Positions 1 to 10,320 of a stretch of 64,000 bases of DNA are shown here, one piece after another; the stretch's first letter is position 1, and each line of letters begins with the position of its first letter. Where the stretch lies: contig CM042156.1 of NCBI GenBank assembly GCA_023376005.1, positions 41,399,656 through 41,463,655 on the forward strand, given 5' to 3'. The notes below the pieces were generated by a model, which was given only the letters and a program-made list of their open reading frames with translations, ran no database searches and was not told the DNA's origin. Made by a program: the position numbers and the translations under genes. The DNA is from Doryteuthis pealeii. Taxonomy: Eukaryota; Mollusca; Cephalopoda; Myopsida; Loliginidae.

Positions 1-221
1 ATTTTTTATTGTAATTAAAGTATTTGCCAACGTTAAACGTTTCGATTTTTATAATAAAACATTATCAGGTCACTTTTCATGTGATGTATCTTTTGAATTA
101 TATTCAATTTATAATATGAAAACAAAAATTAGAAAAATCTTAGCATTCTATTGCCCTTACTAGCGTTCTATTTCAAAACTATGGGACCATATGATTTTTA
201 GAGTTTTTTTTAATTATAAAA

Positions 222-292
222 CTAACCCCTAACCCTAACCTCAAACCCTAACCCCTAACCCCTAACCCTAACCCCTAACAAACAACCGGATT
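222..292. repeat. Interstitial telomere-like (CCCTAA)n tract, degenerate
   Basis: About ten CCCTAA, CCCCTAA or TCAAACCCTAA units in a row. Units vary between 6 and 8 bases, and ordinary sequence lies on both sides. It is internal, not a chromosome end. The two MITE copies at 6846 and 27206 carry shorter tracts of the same kind, so this one may derive from a mobile element. Confidence 0.7.
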
Positions 293-493
293 TTGACGGT
301 GTGAAAAAAGAAAAGTGTCCTTGTGAGTCGAGATCGTGGAAGGGGTGCCTAAAGGTCATATTGTCCAAACTATGTGACGTACTTTGTGTCTGAAATTATT
401 TTAAAAACTAACCTATTTTCTTTAAAAAATGTATATCTATTTATTCTAAACATATGAATAAATATACACACATATTTTTAGAAAATGCGTTGT

Positions 494-534
494 TACACAC
501 ACACACACACATACACACACACACATATATATAT

Positions 535-568
<34 letters not shown>
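494..568. repeat. (CA)n(TA)n(TG)n compound microsatellite
   Basis: An AC run, a short TA run and a TG run in sequence, forming an imperfect self-complementary tract of about 75 bp. Confidence 0.9.
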
Positions 569-569
<1 letters not shown>

Positions 570-697
570 ACAGATCATTATAAAAATCATTTAAAAGGCG
601 TTTGATGAATGTTTAGACACTGTATTTTTTGGAAATTGACTTATAGCAAAAATTATATTTTGGCCTCGCAGAAATGTTTGTTTTGAGGTTATTCAAA

Positions 698-1036
698 ATG
701 GCAGCCAATCAAACAGAGTACTCCAGGCTTGAACAGAGGTCTATCATCAAATTTTTGGTGACTGAAAAGTGCAAACCATTTGAAATTTACAGAAGAATGT
801 GAGATCTGTACGGAGAATAATGTTTTAGTAAAAAAAAAAAAATATTGCAAATGGGTTAAACATAGGTTTGCCACAAGAAGCGTGAATCAAAAAGTGGAGT
901 GGAAGCACAATAACTCTCTTGTAAAGAAAATGTTCCGGGTGCAGCACTCAGTAAAGAAGGCCATGATGTTAACTATTGGACTATTGATTTACTCGAAAAA
1001 GATGTAACTGTAAACAATTTCCAACTCCTTAAGTAA
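698..1036 (+). pseudogene. Degenerate mariner-type transposase
   Basis: Translation from the ATG at 698 gives an N-terminal helix-turn-helix-like stretch (EQRSIIKFLVTEKCKPFEIY) broken by a stop near 800. A shifted frame gives YCKWVKH. From about 890 the frame reads VEWKHNNSLVKKMFR and then KKAMMLT, matching the W(K/R)H-NSPVKKKFR...KVMLT region of mariner transposases. After another frameshift comes TIDLLEKDVTVNNFQLLK. The segment that normally separates the DNA-binding part from the WKH region is missing, so this copy has an internal deletion as well as stops and frameshifts. It cannot encode an active enzyme. Family assignment rests on recalled motif order, not on a search. Confidence 0.7.
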
Positions 1037-1039
1037 AAT

Positions 1040-1435
1040 TTACTTTATTTTTTTTAATGAGCCTCGTATAATCCATCTGGTGTTTTGCGGGAATACTGTA
1101 CGTGAAACACTGAGTCATGGGCTGTATCTGACATTTTTGGCTACTTTTATCTTGCGATATTTTCAGCCATGAAAGCTTTAGTAAAAAATAAAGTTACAGA
1201 TACGCACCCACTCCCATATAAGTGTGTTGTGCGTTTGTGCGTAGGGTGGGGCCGATACCAACGCATATCCAACGCACATATCGGAGGAGGACTTTATTTT
1301 CAGGATAATTGTTATCTCAAAGATTGCGTAAAGCACCCGTCTATGTGAGGGGTTGGGGGGAGGGAAATACATTGTAGAAATTAATATCATCTTCTGGTTC
1401 TAATTCGGGCATGTATTTAACAACCCCCCCCCCGT
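1040..1435. other. No recognised feature
   Basis: AT-rich sequence with a short C-run near 1425. No coding region, RNA or repeat family could be supported. Confidence 0.5.
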
Positions 1436-1935
1436 CAGAGTAGGATGTGACTCAAGGTTTAGCGGAGTTTAACAGGCTTCAATTTAGAGTTTTCCTTTTC
1501 CTAGATTGGTTGCCCTGGTTGGTTGGCAGCCTTCTGTCTACGAGAGACGATGGAGCAGTGTCTAAGTTTTTTTTTCTTTGAACTACATAGCATGGGCGGG
1601 TTCGCATGGGGGATAAGCTGTTGCCCATGCAGCAAATCCCCCCTCTCCACACTGCCGCTGTGATCCAAAGGAAAGGTAAGGTACCATTGCAGTTTGGCAA
1701 CGGTAGTGTCGCAGGAGTTGATGGGTAGCACTGGATTTCAGCATCACACCACATTTAGGGGCTCCGGCTCCTGATTTGTTTTCGGGGTTTACTCCCCTAG
1801 CTTCCGGCAGCAGAGGTTTTGTGTCGGATTTTTCCTTGACTTTGATGGGCTGCCGACCAAGACTAAAGAGCCCCTTTTAACCCATTTAGGGATCCATGTG
1901 AGTGGCAGGTATCGCAATCTTACTGAGTGTTTGCC
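1436..1935 (-). repeat. Mixed repeat remnant beginning with a SINE-D 3' fragment
   Basis: 1436-1502 matches the 3' part of SINE family D in reverse (AGTTTTCCTTTTCCTAG, compare 13613 and 18725). The following approximately 430 bp is relatively GC-rich and contains an ACGATGG.G.AGTGTC stretch also seen near 30446 and 62722 in LINE C-terminal fragments. No intact frame remains. Confidence 0.45.
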
Positions 1936-2139
1936 ATACTAATATTATATGTTATATATATGGTATATATTATACCCCCAACATGATTTGGATATATAAT
2001 GGAGAAGAGAGACAGAGAGATTAAAGATGATAATAGGCGGTAATTCTTACTTGATTACGAATCGGGGATTAAATAGTTAACTAACCACGTATTCGAGCTG
2101 TTGATTGGCTGGCTTTCATCCACCCCCATGCAGAGTCTA

Positions 2140-2431
2140 TAGGTTCAAGTAGTGGACTTCAGCACACCATATATATCAGAATATTATGAACTCATCGCCC
2201 CGAGTTCAAATCCTGGATGTGGTAATTGCATTTCACTTAGCACTAATACCCTGGGAAAGGTATGAATCCTACTCTCACTCCAGCTATGGATAAATAGTAG
2301 GGTAGAATGGGCTCTTTAACCTTGGTTAGGCAACCGGTCTAGGAGAAGGAAAACTTTGAATTTAAACCTGTTGAACTCCGCTTAAGAAATTGACCTTGTG
2401 TCACATCCTGCTCGTGCGGAGGGGTTTGTAA

Positions 2432-2481
<50 letters not shown>
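2140..2481 (+). mobile_element. tRNA-derived SINE, family D, ending in a (TA)n tract
   Basis: The internal B-box-like GAGTTCAAATCCTGG lies near 2202. The body shared with other copies follows: TTTCACTTAGCACTAATACC, the CCAGCTATGG segment, CTCTTTAACCTTGG, GTCTAGGAGAAGGAAAAC and TTGACCTTGTGTCACATCC. The copy ends at the sequence GCGGAGGGGTTTGTAAA, which runs straight into about 50 bp of (TA)n (2431-2481). The A-box end is decayed. Confidence 0.75.
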
Positions 2482-2485
<4 letters not shown>

Positions 2486-2639
2486 GAATATTCCAACAGT
2501 GTGTCCGGATGAAACTAAGTAAATATATATACATATTAAATATCACTGGTTCTAGCTTTCTGTGCAAAAATTATGCAGATTTGATTTATATTCGAAGATA
2601 TTTAAAAATTAAAATGTACATAGAAATATCATTGAAATT

Positions 2640-3224
2640 CTACTTAAAATTGTAAATCTCAAAAGTAAATAAATCAATACACCAGGGTGGGGGGTTGCCT
2701 CCCCTCTACCCAGTTGACGCTGGGTAGCCGATTCTAGTCCTATATATAACTGTTAATACACACTACAAAAATGACTGTTTTCTCATCATTAGTTTTTTAT
2801 ATGGTCGCCCATAAAAAAAAACTAACACACAAAAAATTATTTATTTACTCTCTTGAATCATGAAATATAGTCCAAGGAAATATATTTTGAGCTATTTGCA
2901 AAAAATATCGTATAGATTGCCGGCATTTTTACGGATACAGAGTTTGCACCTTAATTCGAGTACTTTGTATGATTTTGCTCAAGGTTTCTGGGGTCAATCC
3001 TCTTATCTCTGTATGAATATTATTCTTAAGCTGTAACAATATCTTAAGCTTATTCAAATATACGCACTCCTTTAAATAATCCCACAAAAAGAAGTTAGGC
3101 AGACAGAACAGGCGAATGGAGAGGCCATTTGAATTCTGAATTTCTTGAAATTATTTTGCCACCAAAAATTCATTTTTGTTGAAATTATAAAAGTCTCAGG
3201 TGAATAGTAAAATTCCATATTTTT
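2640..3224. other. No recognised feature
   Basis: AT-rich DNA. A short GGGTGGGGGGTTGCC tract near 2685 resembles a repeat edge (compare 3960-3990), but no element can be delimited. Confidence 0.4.
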
Positions 3225-3225
3225 C

Positions 3226-3652
3226 CACCCATCTATACATATATAAAGGGCAGTTGTGTGTATGTATGTCTGAATGTAATCTATACATATATAAAGGGCA
3301 GTTGTGTGTATGTGTGTCTGAATGTAATCTATACATATATAAAGGCAGTTGTGTGTATGTATGTCTGAATGTAATCTATACATATATAAAGGGCAGTTGT
3401 GTGTATGTATGTCTGAATGTAATCTATACATATATAAAAGGGTGTGTGTGTATGTATGTCTGAATGTAATCTATACATATATAAAGGGCAGTTGTGTGTA
3501 TGTATGTCTGAATGTAATACATATATAAAGGGCAGTTGTGTGTATGTATGTCTGAATGTAATCTATACATATATAATGGGCAGTTGTGTGTATGTATGTC
3601 TGAATGTAATCTATACATATATAAGGGCAGTTGTGTGTATGTATGTCCGGAG
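3226..3652. repeat. 48-bp minisatellite, nine units
   Basis: Units of about 48 bp consist of ATCTATACATATATAAAGGG, CAGTTGTGTG and TATGTATGTCTGAATGTA. Nine are recognisable. One (near 3436) has lost the CAGTTG part and others have 1-4-base changes. Apparent ORFs here are products of the periodicity (48 = 16 codons). Confidence 0.9.
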
Positions 3653-4055
3653 GAAACTACGAAAATAAAACAATTAACAACAAAGTAAATATATATACAC
3701 ATTCACAATCACCAGCTCTTGCTTTTTGAGCAGAAATACTGATTTGATTTATATTCGTGAAGATAATTAGAAAATAAAATTTAAATGATAAGAGCATAGA
3801 ATTGTTTTGCATTTAATATTGTAATTTTATATTAATATTTTTAGAGTGGCTGGATCGATACAAGGTCTTTTTTTACGTGGGGATTTTAATGAGGTATCCC
3901 GCGGGGATCCAACTCACGATTCAGTAATAATGGATCTGCTAGACTAACTTAAAAAAAAACTTTCCCTCTCCCCAGATGACGCCGGTTAGCCGCTTCTAAT
4001 AGATGATAAACACGTTCCATGATGTGTGTATCTAACGTGTCTGTTTTATTTATTT

Positions 4056-4056
<1 letters not shown>

Positions 4057-4098
<42 letters not shown>

Positions 4099-4300
4099 GA
4101 GAAAAGTATTGGCATAAAAAGGTGCTCAATGCTAATAAGGCAGAGCAGATTTACAATCAATAATAATGATATTATGGATATTATAAACTCATAACTATAA
4201 GTTTCATGCTTACGCAATCTTCAGATGAGTCAAATGAAGATTGCGTAAGCATGAAACTTATAGTTATGAGTTTATAATATCCATAATATCATTATTATTG

Positions 4301-4391
<91 letters not shown>
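4057..4391. repeat. (TA)n - perfect inverted repeat - (TA)n(TG)n
   Basis: A (TA)n tract (4057-4096) lies about 55 bp left of a perfect 72-bp inverted repeat (4152-4223 and 4235-4306, 11-bp loop). The right arm ends inside a second tract, (TA)n then (TG)n, to 4391. Arms are identical as far as can be read. No coding capacity. Confidence 0.9.
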
Positions 4392-4392
<1 letters not shown>

Positions 4393-4480
4393 GGAGGGGC
4401 TTAGAATACGTTGACTGTATCCCTTGCAGAGGGTTAAAACCCCTATAGTTGAAGATGAAGCTCCAGTCCAGGAGATCTGA
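4388..4480 (+). repeat. Fragment of a dispersed repeat (family L)
   Basis: GAATACGTTGACTGTATCCC followed by a GAGGCTCCAGTYC-like segment is shared with the tandem pair at 36960-37345. Confidence 0.5.
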
Positions 4481-4796
4481 GGAGAATTTGTGTTAATACA
4501 TGCAAGTCTAAATAATATATATGTAGTTATATATCCATTGTATATGCAAGTATATGTGTGTGCCAGTATGTAAATGTGTGTGTGTGTGTGTCTTATATGC
4601 ATTTGTACGTATATTTGTAAGATACGTACTTACTCATTTTTAAACAAATAAACAGATAGATAGACCCGCACACAAACCTACGCACGTTCGTACACATCTG
4701 TGATGTTATTGCGAATATTTATAGACTTTATAAAATATGCGTGTCGTTGTGGGTGTCAGTTTGAGGGATGTTTATTTATACGAACATGTGTACCTT

Positions 4797-4893
4797 TTTT
4801 ATTTATTTGTTTTCTTTTGTCTTCTTTCTCTTCTTTTTCTCTTTCTTTTTCTTTTTCTTTTTCTTTTTCTTTTTCTGTTTCTTTTTTTTTTGC
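4797..4893. repeat. (TTTTTC)n-like pyrimidine tract
   Basis: About 95 bp of T and C with a repeated TTTTTC unit. Confidence 0.85.
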
Positions 4894-5297
4894 AATTTGG
4901 GAGAGATGCAGGCGTCGCCCTTCCACCCCCCCTTTTGCTCCTGTCTCTCTCCCTGCATCAAAATGAACACACCTCTCCACGAGTGCAGGTGAGACTACCA
5001 TATGTTCAGGTAGGAGAGACGGGTGTACGGTACCGAGATGCTGGGGTGGCAGTCGACTCTTATAGCAAAGTCAACGTCGCATCCAGCATAAGTGTTCCTC
5101 ATCTTCCTTTCGTTAACTAACGGCATCCCCCACCTGCAAAACAAACAAACAAAAACGATAAACATTTAAAATAGTTTATCTTTTAACTCGTTCCAATTGA
5201 AGTTAAATTGAATTTAAAACCATTTTCGACCGGATTTCATTATTGGCGCTTCATATATGTTATTAAACTTGTATGACTAAGCTCTGAGGTAAGCTTA

Positions 5298-5298
<1 letters not shown>

Positions 5299-5347
<49 letters not shown>

Positions 5348-5718
5348 AGCCGAAACCGTATTTTGAAAAATTTCAATATATAAAGAGAGCATAAAAGAAT
5401 TTTGTTTTACCCCAAAAATACCAGATGGATTTATCTGAAGGAATTTCTAAGGAAATGTTACCTTTCGACGTCCAGTGCCATTATCTCCGGATTATTTTGA
5501 AACGGTTACAAAACCGGAAAAAGTTCTTTAATTGTTTTTCTCCGTGGAACTCCGAGTACTAACAAGGCACAGTTGGAAAAGTACCGTTAAAGGAATATTT
5601 ATCTCACTAAATTGTGTAAGTGAAACATTAGCAAATTGGCGAATTGTTGGTTCTTATACTTATATGATAAACTTACATGTTGTTTTTTTTTTTATTTCTG
5701 TGTGTGCGTGTGTGTGTG

Positions 5719-5769
<51 letters not shown>

Positions 5770-5925
5770 ACTATAAAATTAAACAAGCTAAATTCATTTA
5801 CGACCCTGAGTTTCACGTACCCGATCTCCAAGGAGTTTGAATTCACACGTCTGAGGTGCTTTTTTATAGTTGAAATTTCGTGATATTTCCCTGCATTCTT
5901 GTGTATATTTTACTGATTTAGGTCG

Positions 5926-6014
<89 letters not shown>
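5299..6014. repeat. Three TA-rich microsatellites
   Basis: (TA)n at 5299-5343, (TG)n(TC)n(TA)n at 5700-5767 and a long (CA)n(TA)n at 5929-6014. The DNA between them is AT-rich with no recognisable gene. Confidence 0.85.
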
Positions 6015-6018
<4 letters not shown>

Positions 6019-6120
6019 AAATGGATATGAAACATGACTGGTTCATTTTTTGTGGCTTCTTTTATGGCATATTAACACTTTTAAAAACTCATTTAATATT
6101 GAATTCTCTAACTCACCTCC

Positions 6121-6121
<1 letters not shown>

Positions 6122-6205
<84 letters not shown>

Positions 6206-6208
6206 TTC
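6122..6208. repeat. (CT)n(GT)n microsatellite
   Basis: About 70 bp of uninterrupted CT followed by a short GT run. Confidence 0.95.
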
Positions 6209-6238
6209 CGTGTGTACATATTATTGTTTTTATTTGTT

Positions 6239-6385
6239 ATGGGTGTCCCATGTTGGTGTAACGGTTATCAAGCCAGTCTGGTAGATCCATTACAACTGAA
6301 TTGACCCTCGCTAGATGACCCACACATGCGACCTTATGTCACATCCTACCCGTGGCGAACGGACTGAGTGACTACACACTTCTTA
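6239..6385 (+). mobile_element. tRNA-derived SINE, family B
   Basis: A-box-like GTTGGTGTAACGGTTA lies near the start. The B-box region has been partly lost. The body GCGACCTTATGTCACATCC and GTGGCGAACGGACTGAGTGA is diagnostic of the family seen in four tandem copies at 47973-48578. Confidence 0.75.
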
Positions 6386-6600
6386 AAAAGTGGTAAAATA
6401 TTCTAATTAACATATCATTGTTATCTCTGTTATATCGAGAATTTCAATGATTAAAAATGACGTTCAGTGCGAACGCAAACCCCACAAAATTATCATTCAG
6501 TTGTAAATTGGACTGGAAATTTATTTTCTTTTTTTTTTTTTTTCATAATTAGGTAGAACATTTTAGATAACGCTATAATGTCCATTTTTGCTTTCAAACG

Positions 6601-6783
6601 ACCACACACATACACACACACACACACACATACTCACATGTATACACACACACACACGTACATACACATACTCACACAGACACTCACACACACAAACACG
6701 TACACACGTACACACGTATAGATACCCACAGACACACGTACACACACACACAAACACGTATACACACACACACACGCGAGCGC
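6601..6783. repeat. (CA)n-rich compound microsatellite
   Basis: About 180 bp of CA repeats broken by TA, CGTA and GA units. Translated frames are meaningless Thr/His or Val/Cys repeats. Confidence 0.9.
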
Positions 6784-6845
6784 GGAAATAATGCGTCATT
6801 ATTCTAGGTCAGATCCTTTTTTTCCGTATAGATATATGATTTAAA

Positions 6846-7053
6846 TGGTTATTTCCTATAACTCCAAGATAAACAAAGGGAAACCACTCTTGACTGATAA
6901 ATTTTTATTCATTTTCCCATTAAACAAACCCTAAACCCTAACCCTAATCCTAACCCCGTCTTCTTTTTTCCTAGTAGATCAATCAATAAATAAATAATTT
7001 ATCAGTCAAGAATGGTTCCCCTTTGTTTATGTTGGAGTTATAGGAAATAACCA
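6846..7053. mobile_element. 208-bp MITE with long TIRs and a telomere-like core, copy 1
   Basis: The ends TGGTTATTTCCTATAACTCC and its inverse pair over about 60 bp each (continuing through AAACAAAGGGAAACCACTCT and CTGATAAATT). They flank a centre containing CCCTAAACCCTAACCCTAAT and CCCCGTCTTCTTTTTTCC. ATTTAAA directly flanks both ends (6839-6845 and 7054-7060), consistent with a 7-8-bp target duplication. There is no coding capacity. A second copy is at 27206-27402. Confidence 0.85.
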
Positions 7054-7254
7054 ATTTAAATTTACCGTTAAAATGACTTAAATGACATTCAGTACAAACG
7101 AAGACCAACACCCACCCACCCGTGCCAAACCCCCATTTCAGATACAAACGGGAGTTTTCTAAGTTAGGGCATTTTAATTGTATTGCTCTAATAAAATTCT
7201 CACTACTGTGTGCCATTTTGCTTTGTCAAGATTATGTACATAAATGTATAAATA

Positions 7255-7522
7255 AAGTAAGTAAAGTAATGTTGGCGGAGTGTCCTATTATCGGTATCAG
7301 TCGGCAGCGGGGGAGTCTATCCCCTGTTCACTAGCACTAGCTCAGGGAGATTGTTTTTGCTGTGGTGGAACGCCACACCTACCGTCAACTACCCCTCACA
7401 CACAGACTTTTCCGCAGAGATCAGATTACCCAATCTGTGCTACTTATACGCTGAGTTGGCGGGAACCGGTTCGAACTCGGAACCTTGCAATCCCTAGTCG
7501 GGTGCTCTACTGACCGAGTTAA
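7255..7522 (-). mobile_element. tRNA-derived SINE, family A
   Basis: On the minus strand an A-box-like AACTCGGTCAGTAGAGC and a B-box-like GAGTTCGAACC are followed by the family body (CCAACTCAGCGTATAAGTAG, CACAGATTGGG, GGTAGGTGTGGCG-like) and end in CCGACAACATTACTTTACTT. The central part carries a small duplication around the cytosine-rich stretch. Confidence 0.75.
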
Positions 7523-7840
7523 TGTAGGAATAACAAGCTAGTGTAACGGTTAGAGACTTCGCCTGTCAGCTTGACAGTCGAGGTTTCGAGTCACACACGG
7601 AGCAGTCTCCCATGTCTATAACCTTGCTGATGAGACCTAATATGTCGAAATGTACATTCAGGGATTGACATTTTCTCGATTCGTTTAGCCTTACATTTGA
7701 ACATATATGGCCGCCTAAATTCATTAATTATCAACTAATTAATTTTGAAAATTAAGTATGACTTCAATTAAGCACCTATCCTCCAAAAATTGTCGGCTTA
7801 AAGCCATATAAAAAATAAACACATTTGTTTGTTTACTTAA
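7523..7840 (+). repeat. Possible decayed tRNA-like SINE, otherwise featureless
   Basis: AAGCTAGTGTAACGGTTAGAG and TCGAGGTTTCGAGTCACAC (7539-7600) resemble an A-box and a B-box in order. The rest is AT-rich DNA with nothing recognised. Confidence 0.4.
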
Positions 7841-7841
7841 C

Positions 7842-7842
<1 letters not shown>

Positions 7843-7877
<35 letters not shown>

Positions 7878-8190
7878 CATACTGTATATTCTAATTAAAA
7901 AAATTTCACTCATTCCTATGCTCCTTTATATGAAAATCATTAAAATCTGAAATTATATATAGAATTTTAATTAATTATTTAATCAATTAATAAGATTAAT
8001 TAAAGTATATAATACATACATATGCAAATAATATATAAGTATAAGTTAGTAAGTAAATAATATGTAAATTGTAAATATTCGAAAAAGTAGAGTGCATCAT
8101 CTCTTACTGACAAGCACTAACATTTTAAAATGTCACTTATTTTTTCATATCTTATACAATATATATATGTAAATATAAATACATTTATAC

Positions 8191-8239
<49 letters not shown>

Positions 8240-8486
8240 ATTTATATATATATATATATATAGACAAGACTGGCGAGGGAATTTAATACATATGTATATA
8301 CATGAATACACACACATACACACGCACATATATATATATGTGTGTGCGTGTGTGTGCATGTGTTCCAAGTGAGCCAAATGTTGTGAGCCCCACCCTAACC
8401 TTCATATTCCACGGTCTTTTCAGTTTATTATATATATAAATTAATGCATATATATATACATGAATACACACAAACACACACACATT

Positions 8487-8527
<41 letters not shown>
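7843..8527. repeat. Cluster of TA and TG microsatellites
   Basis: TA tracts at 7843-7875 and 8159-8263, a CA/TA/TG palindromic tract near 8310-8360 and (TG)n at 8488-8526. A LINE-like fragment, CAAGTGAGCCAAATGTTGTG (8366-8420), matches 11319-11360. Confidence 0.8.
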
Positions 8528-8528
<1 letters not shown>

Positions 8529-8689
8529 AGTTAACAACCCAGGTTTCACCGATGGAATCTTCGAATTATCCTGACGATCGCTTCGGTTAAACCTAGGTAG
8601 TTAATTTGAGTCACTGATTCGTATGTTAGTATGTATTGGGAACTTTTCAGTATTCATAATCCTAACTCTTTTCAGTTGCATCTTTCCCC

Positions 8690-9220
8690 TAAACTTCTAA
8701 TATATATAAGGCATCGTTTTGTGCAGCAATTATTAGCGATTCAGTTTCTCTCTTGAGGTTTCCTTTTCTTAACCATGTCCAAGTTTTTTTCATATTATTA
8801 TTATTATTATCGTTTAGTTTTTCACGCCTGTCGTAGCCGGTGGTTCACTGGTGGCTGAGTGACAGCAAGTCTCCTCAGGTCTCCAGGACTCTTCTGGGTA
8901 TTCTAGCCGATCCCAACTGTGCTGTAGTTTGGATGGTCTCGGTTCTTCTGATTTCCAGTTCCCCCAAGTTCTTTTCCAGAGCTTTGGAGATTGTTCCGAG
9001 GGATCCAATTACGACCTTCACCTTCATGTTCCACAGCTTCCTCTGTTCTTTGGCAAGGTCTAAGTATTTATCTATATTTTCGCTTTCTTCCATTTTCGCT
9101 CGGTGGTCGGCTGGGACAGCAAAATCTACGAGATGACAGGTTCTCTTTTTCTTGTCAATAAATACTAGGTCTGGTCTCCTAACCGGGATTAGGGGATCCG
9201 TCTGTACCTCGAAATCCTAG
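8690..9220 (-). mobile_element. Non-LTR retrotransposon 3' fragments (family G), with (ATT)n tail
   Basis: Two pieces on the minus strand. 8690-8793 corresponds to an upstream part of the ORF. 8795-9220 encodes, with breaks, the ORF C-terminus: KYLDLAKEQRKLWNMKVKVV, IGSLGTISKALE, RRVLETSG. The 3' end lies at the low-coordinate side in an ATT/AAT run (8797-8812). The upstream LVFIDKKK...VDFAVPADHR segment (compare 9524-9712) is also present with changes. Known: R2-like and related elements carry a C-terminal PD-(D/E)XK nuclease. The ARRPDLVLI...VDFAVPAD arrangement fits that type, but the assignment is inference. Confidence 0.75.
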
Positions 9221-9843
9221 ATTATTATTATTATTTGCTCCTTTTGAGTTTTCACATCAGCATTAGCTGATGGTCTTTCACTGGAGTCTGAGTGAGAGCA
9301 AGTTTCCTCAGGTCTCCAGGACTCTTCTGAGTATTCTGGCAGATTGCAACAGTGCTGTGTTCTGAATGGTTTCAATCCTTCCTCTGATTTCCAAACTTTT
9401 CAAACCCTTTTCTAATCCTTTTGGGACTGTTCCAAGTGCACCAACTACAATTGGTATCACGTTCACTTTCATATTCCATAACATTTTCAGTTCTCTGGCA
9501 AGGTCCAGATATTTGTCCATTTTTTAATTTTCCTTCAGCTTCACCCTGTGATCTGCTGGCACTGCAAAATCCATCAGTTGACAAGTTCTTTCGTTTTTGT
9601 TTATCAACACTAGGTCTGGTCTTCTTGCTGGGATAAGGTGATCCGTTTTTATTTCAAAGTCCCAGAGAATTTTATGCGTTTCGTTCTCAAGAACAGATTC
9701 TGGTTTATGCATATACCATTTTGTTGTATGGTCAAAATTATTATTTTTTTTTGCATAATTCCCAGTTGATCACCTTCCCAACCCAGTCGTGTCTAGTTTT
9801 GTCTTCTCGTTGTGCTAGTTTGCTACATTCGCAGAGTATATGG

Positions 9844-9884
<41 letters not shown>
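9221..9884 (-). mobile_element. Non-LTR retrotransposon 3' fragment (family G)
   Basis: The minus strand reads KWYMHKPESVLENETHKILW, then DHLIPARRPDLVLINKNERT, LMDFAVPADHRVK, KYLDLARELKMLWNMKV and a RILRRVLET terminus, with frameshifts between about 9372 and 9530. An ATT tail sits at 9220-9236 and another ATT run (9846-9884) starts the next copy. The RPDLVLI and DFAVPAD motifs suggest a PD-(D/E)XK-type nuclease domain following a reverse transcriptase that is not present here. Confidence 0.8.
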
Positions 9885-9886
<2 letters not shown>

Positions 9887-10320
9887 GCGAGTTTTTCCAC
9901 ACTCGTAAATGCTGGTTGTCACTGAAGTCTGATTGACCACATGTCTCCTTAGATCTTCCACTGGGGTGGGGTCCCCTTGGCGTACTGGCTAATGTGCCGG
10001 ACTGTGACATCATAGTAAGCGAGTTCGAACTCCAGTCGTGCTATTACGTTCACTTTCGGACTAATACCGTTGGGAAAGGTATGACCCTACACCTTCCAAG
10101 CTATGGGTTAAATACTACTATTCATCAACAAGGATGCTCTGGTATTAAATAATCCACGAAGACTAATGTACCAAAGAAGCCTTAGATCTCCAGGACTAAT
10201 AAACATTTTAGCCAGTTTCAGCACTGCTGTGGTCTGGATAACCTAGTTTCTTCCTTGAATTTCCTGTTCCCCCAGTATCTTCGAGGTTGCTCCGAGGGCA
10301 TGGGATTGGTATAACTGTCA
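9885..10320 (-). mobile_element. Family G LINE fragment interrupted by a SINE
   Basis: 9885-9956 and 10180-10320 are two halves of one family G 3' end (compare 10340-10520). The SINE between them (9957-10179) is bracketed by CCTTAGATCT on both sides (9947-9956 and 10180-10189), a direct target duplication. Confidence 0.75.
9957..10179 (+). mobile_element. tRNA-derived SINE, family C, with 10-bp target duplication
   Basis: A-box-like TTGGCGTACTGGCTAATG and B-box-like GAGTTCGAACTCC, then the body TTACGTTCACTTTCGGACTA, AAGCTATGGGTTAAATACTA and GGATGCTCTGGTATTAAATA. Flanked by CCTTAGATCT. It inserted into an existing LINE fragment, so it is younger than that copy. Confidence 0.85.

Noticed and set aside
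222..292. A chromosome end
   Set aside because: The telomere-like units are degenerate, only about 70 bp long, and bordered by ordinary sequence on both sides.
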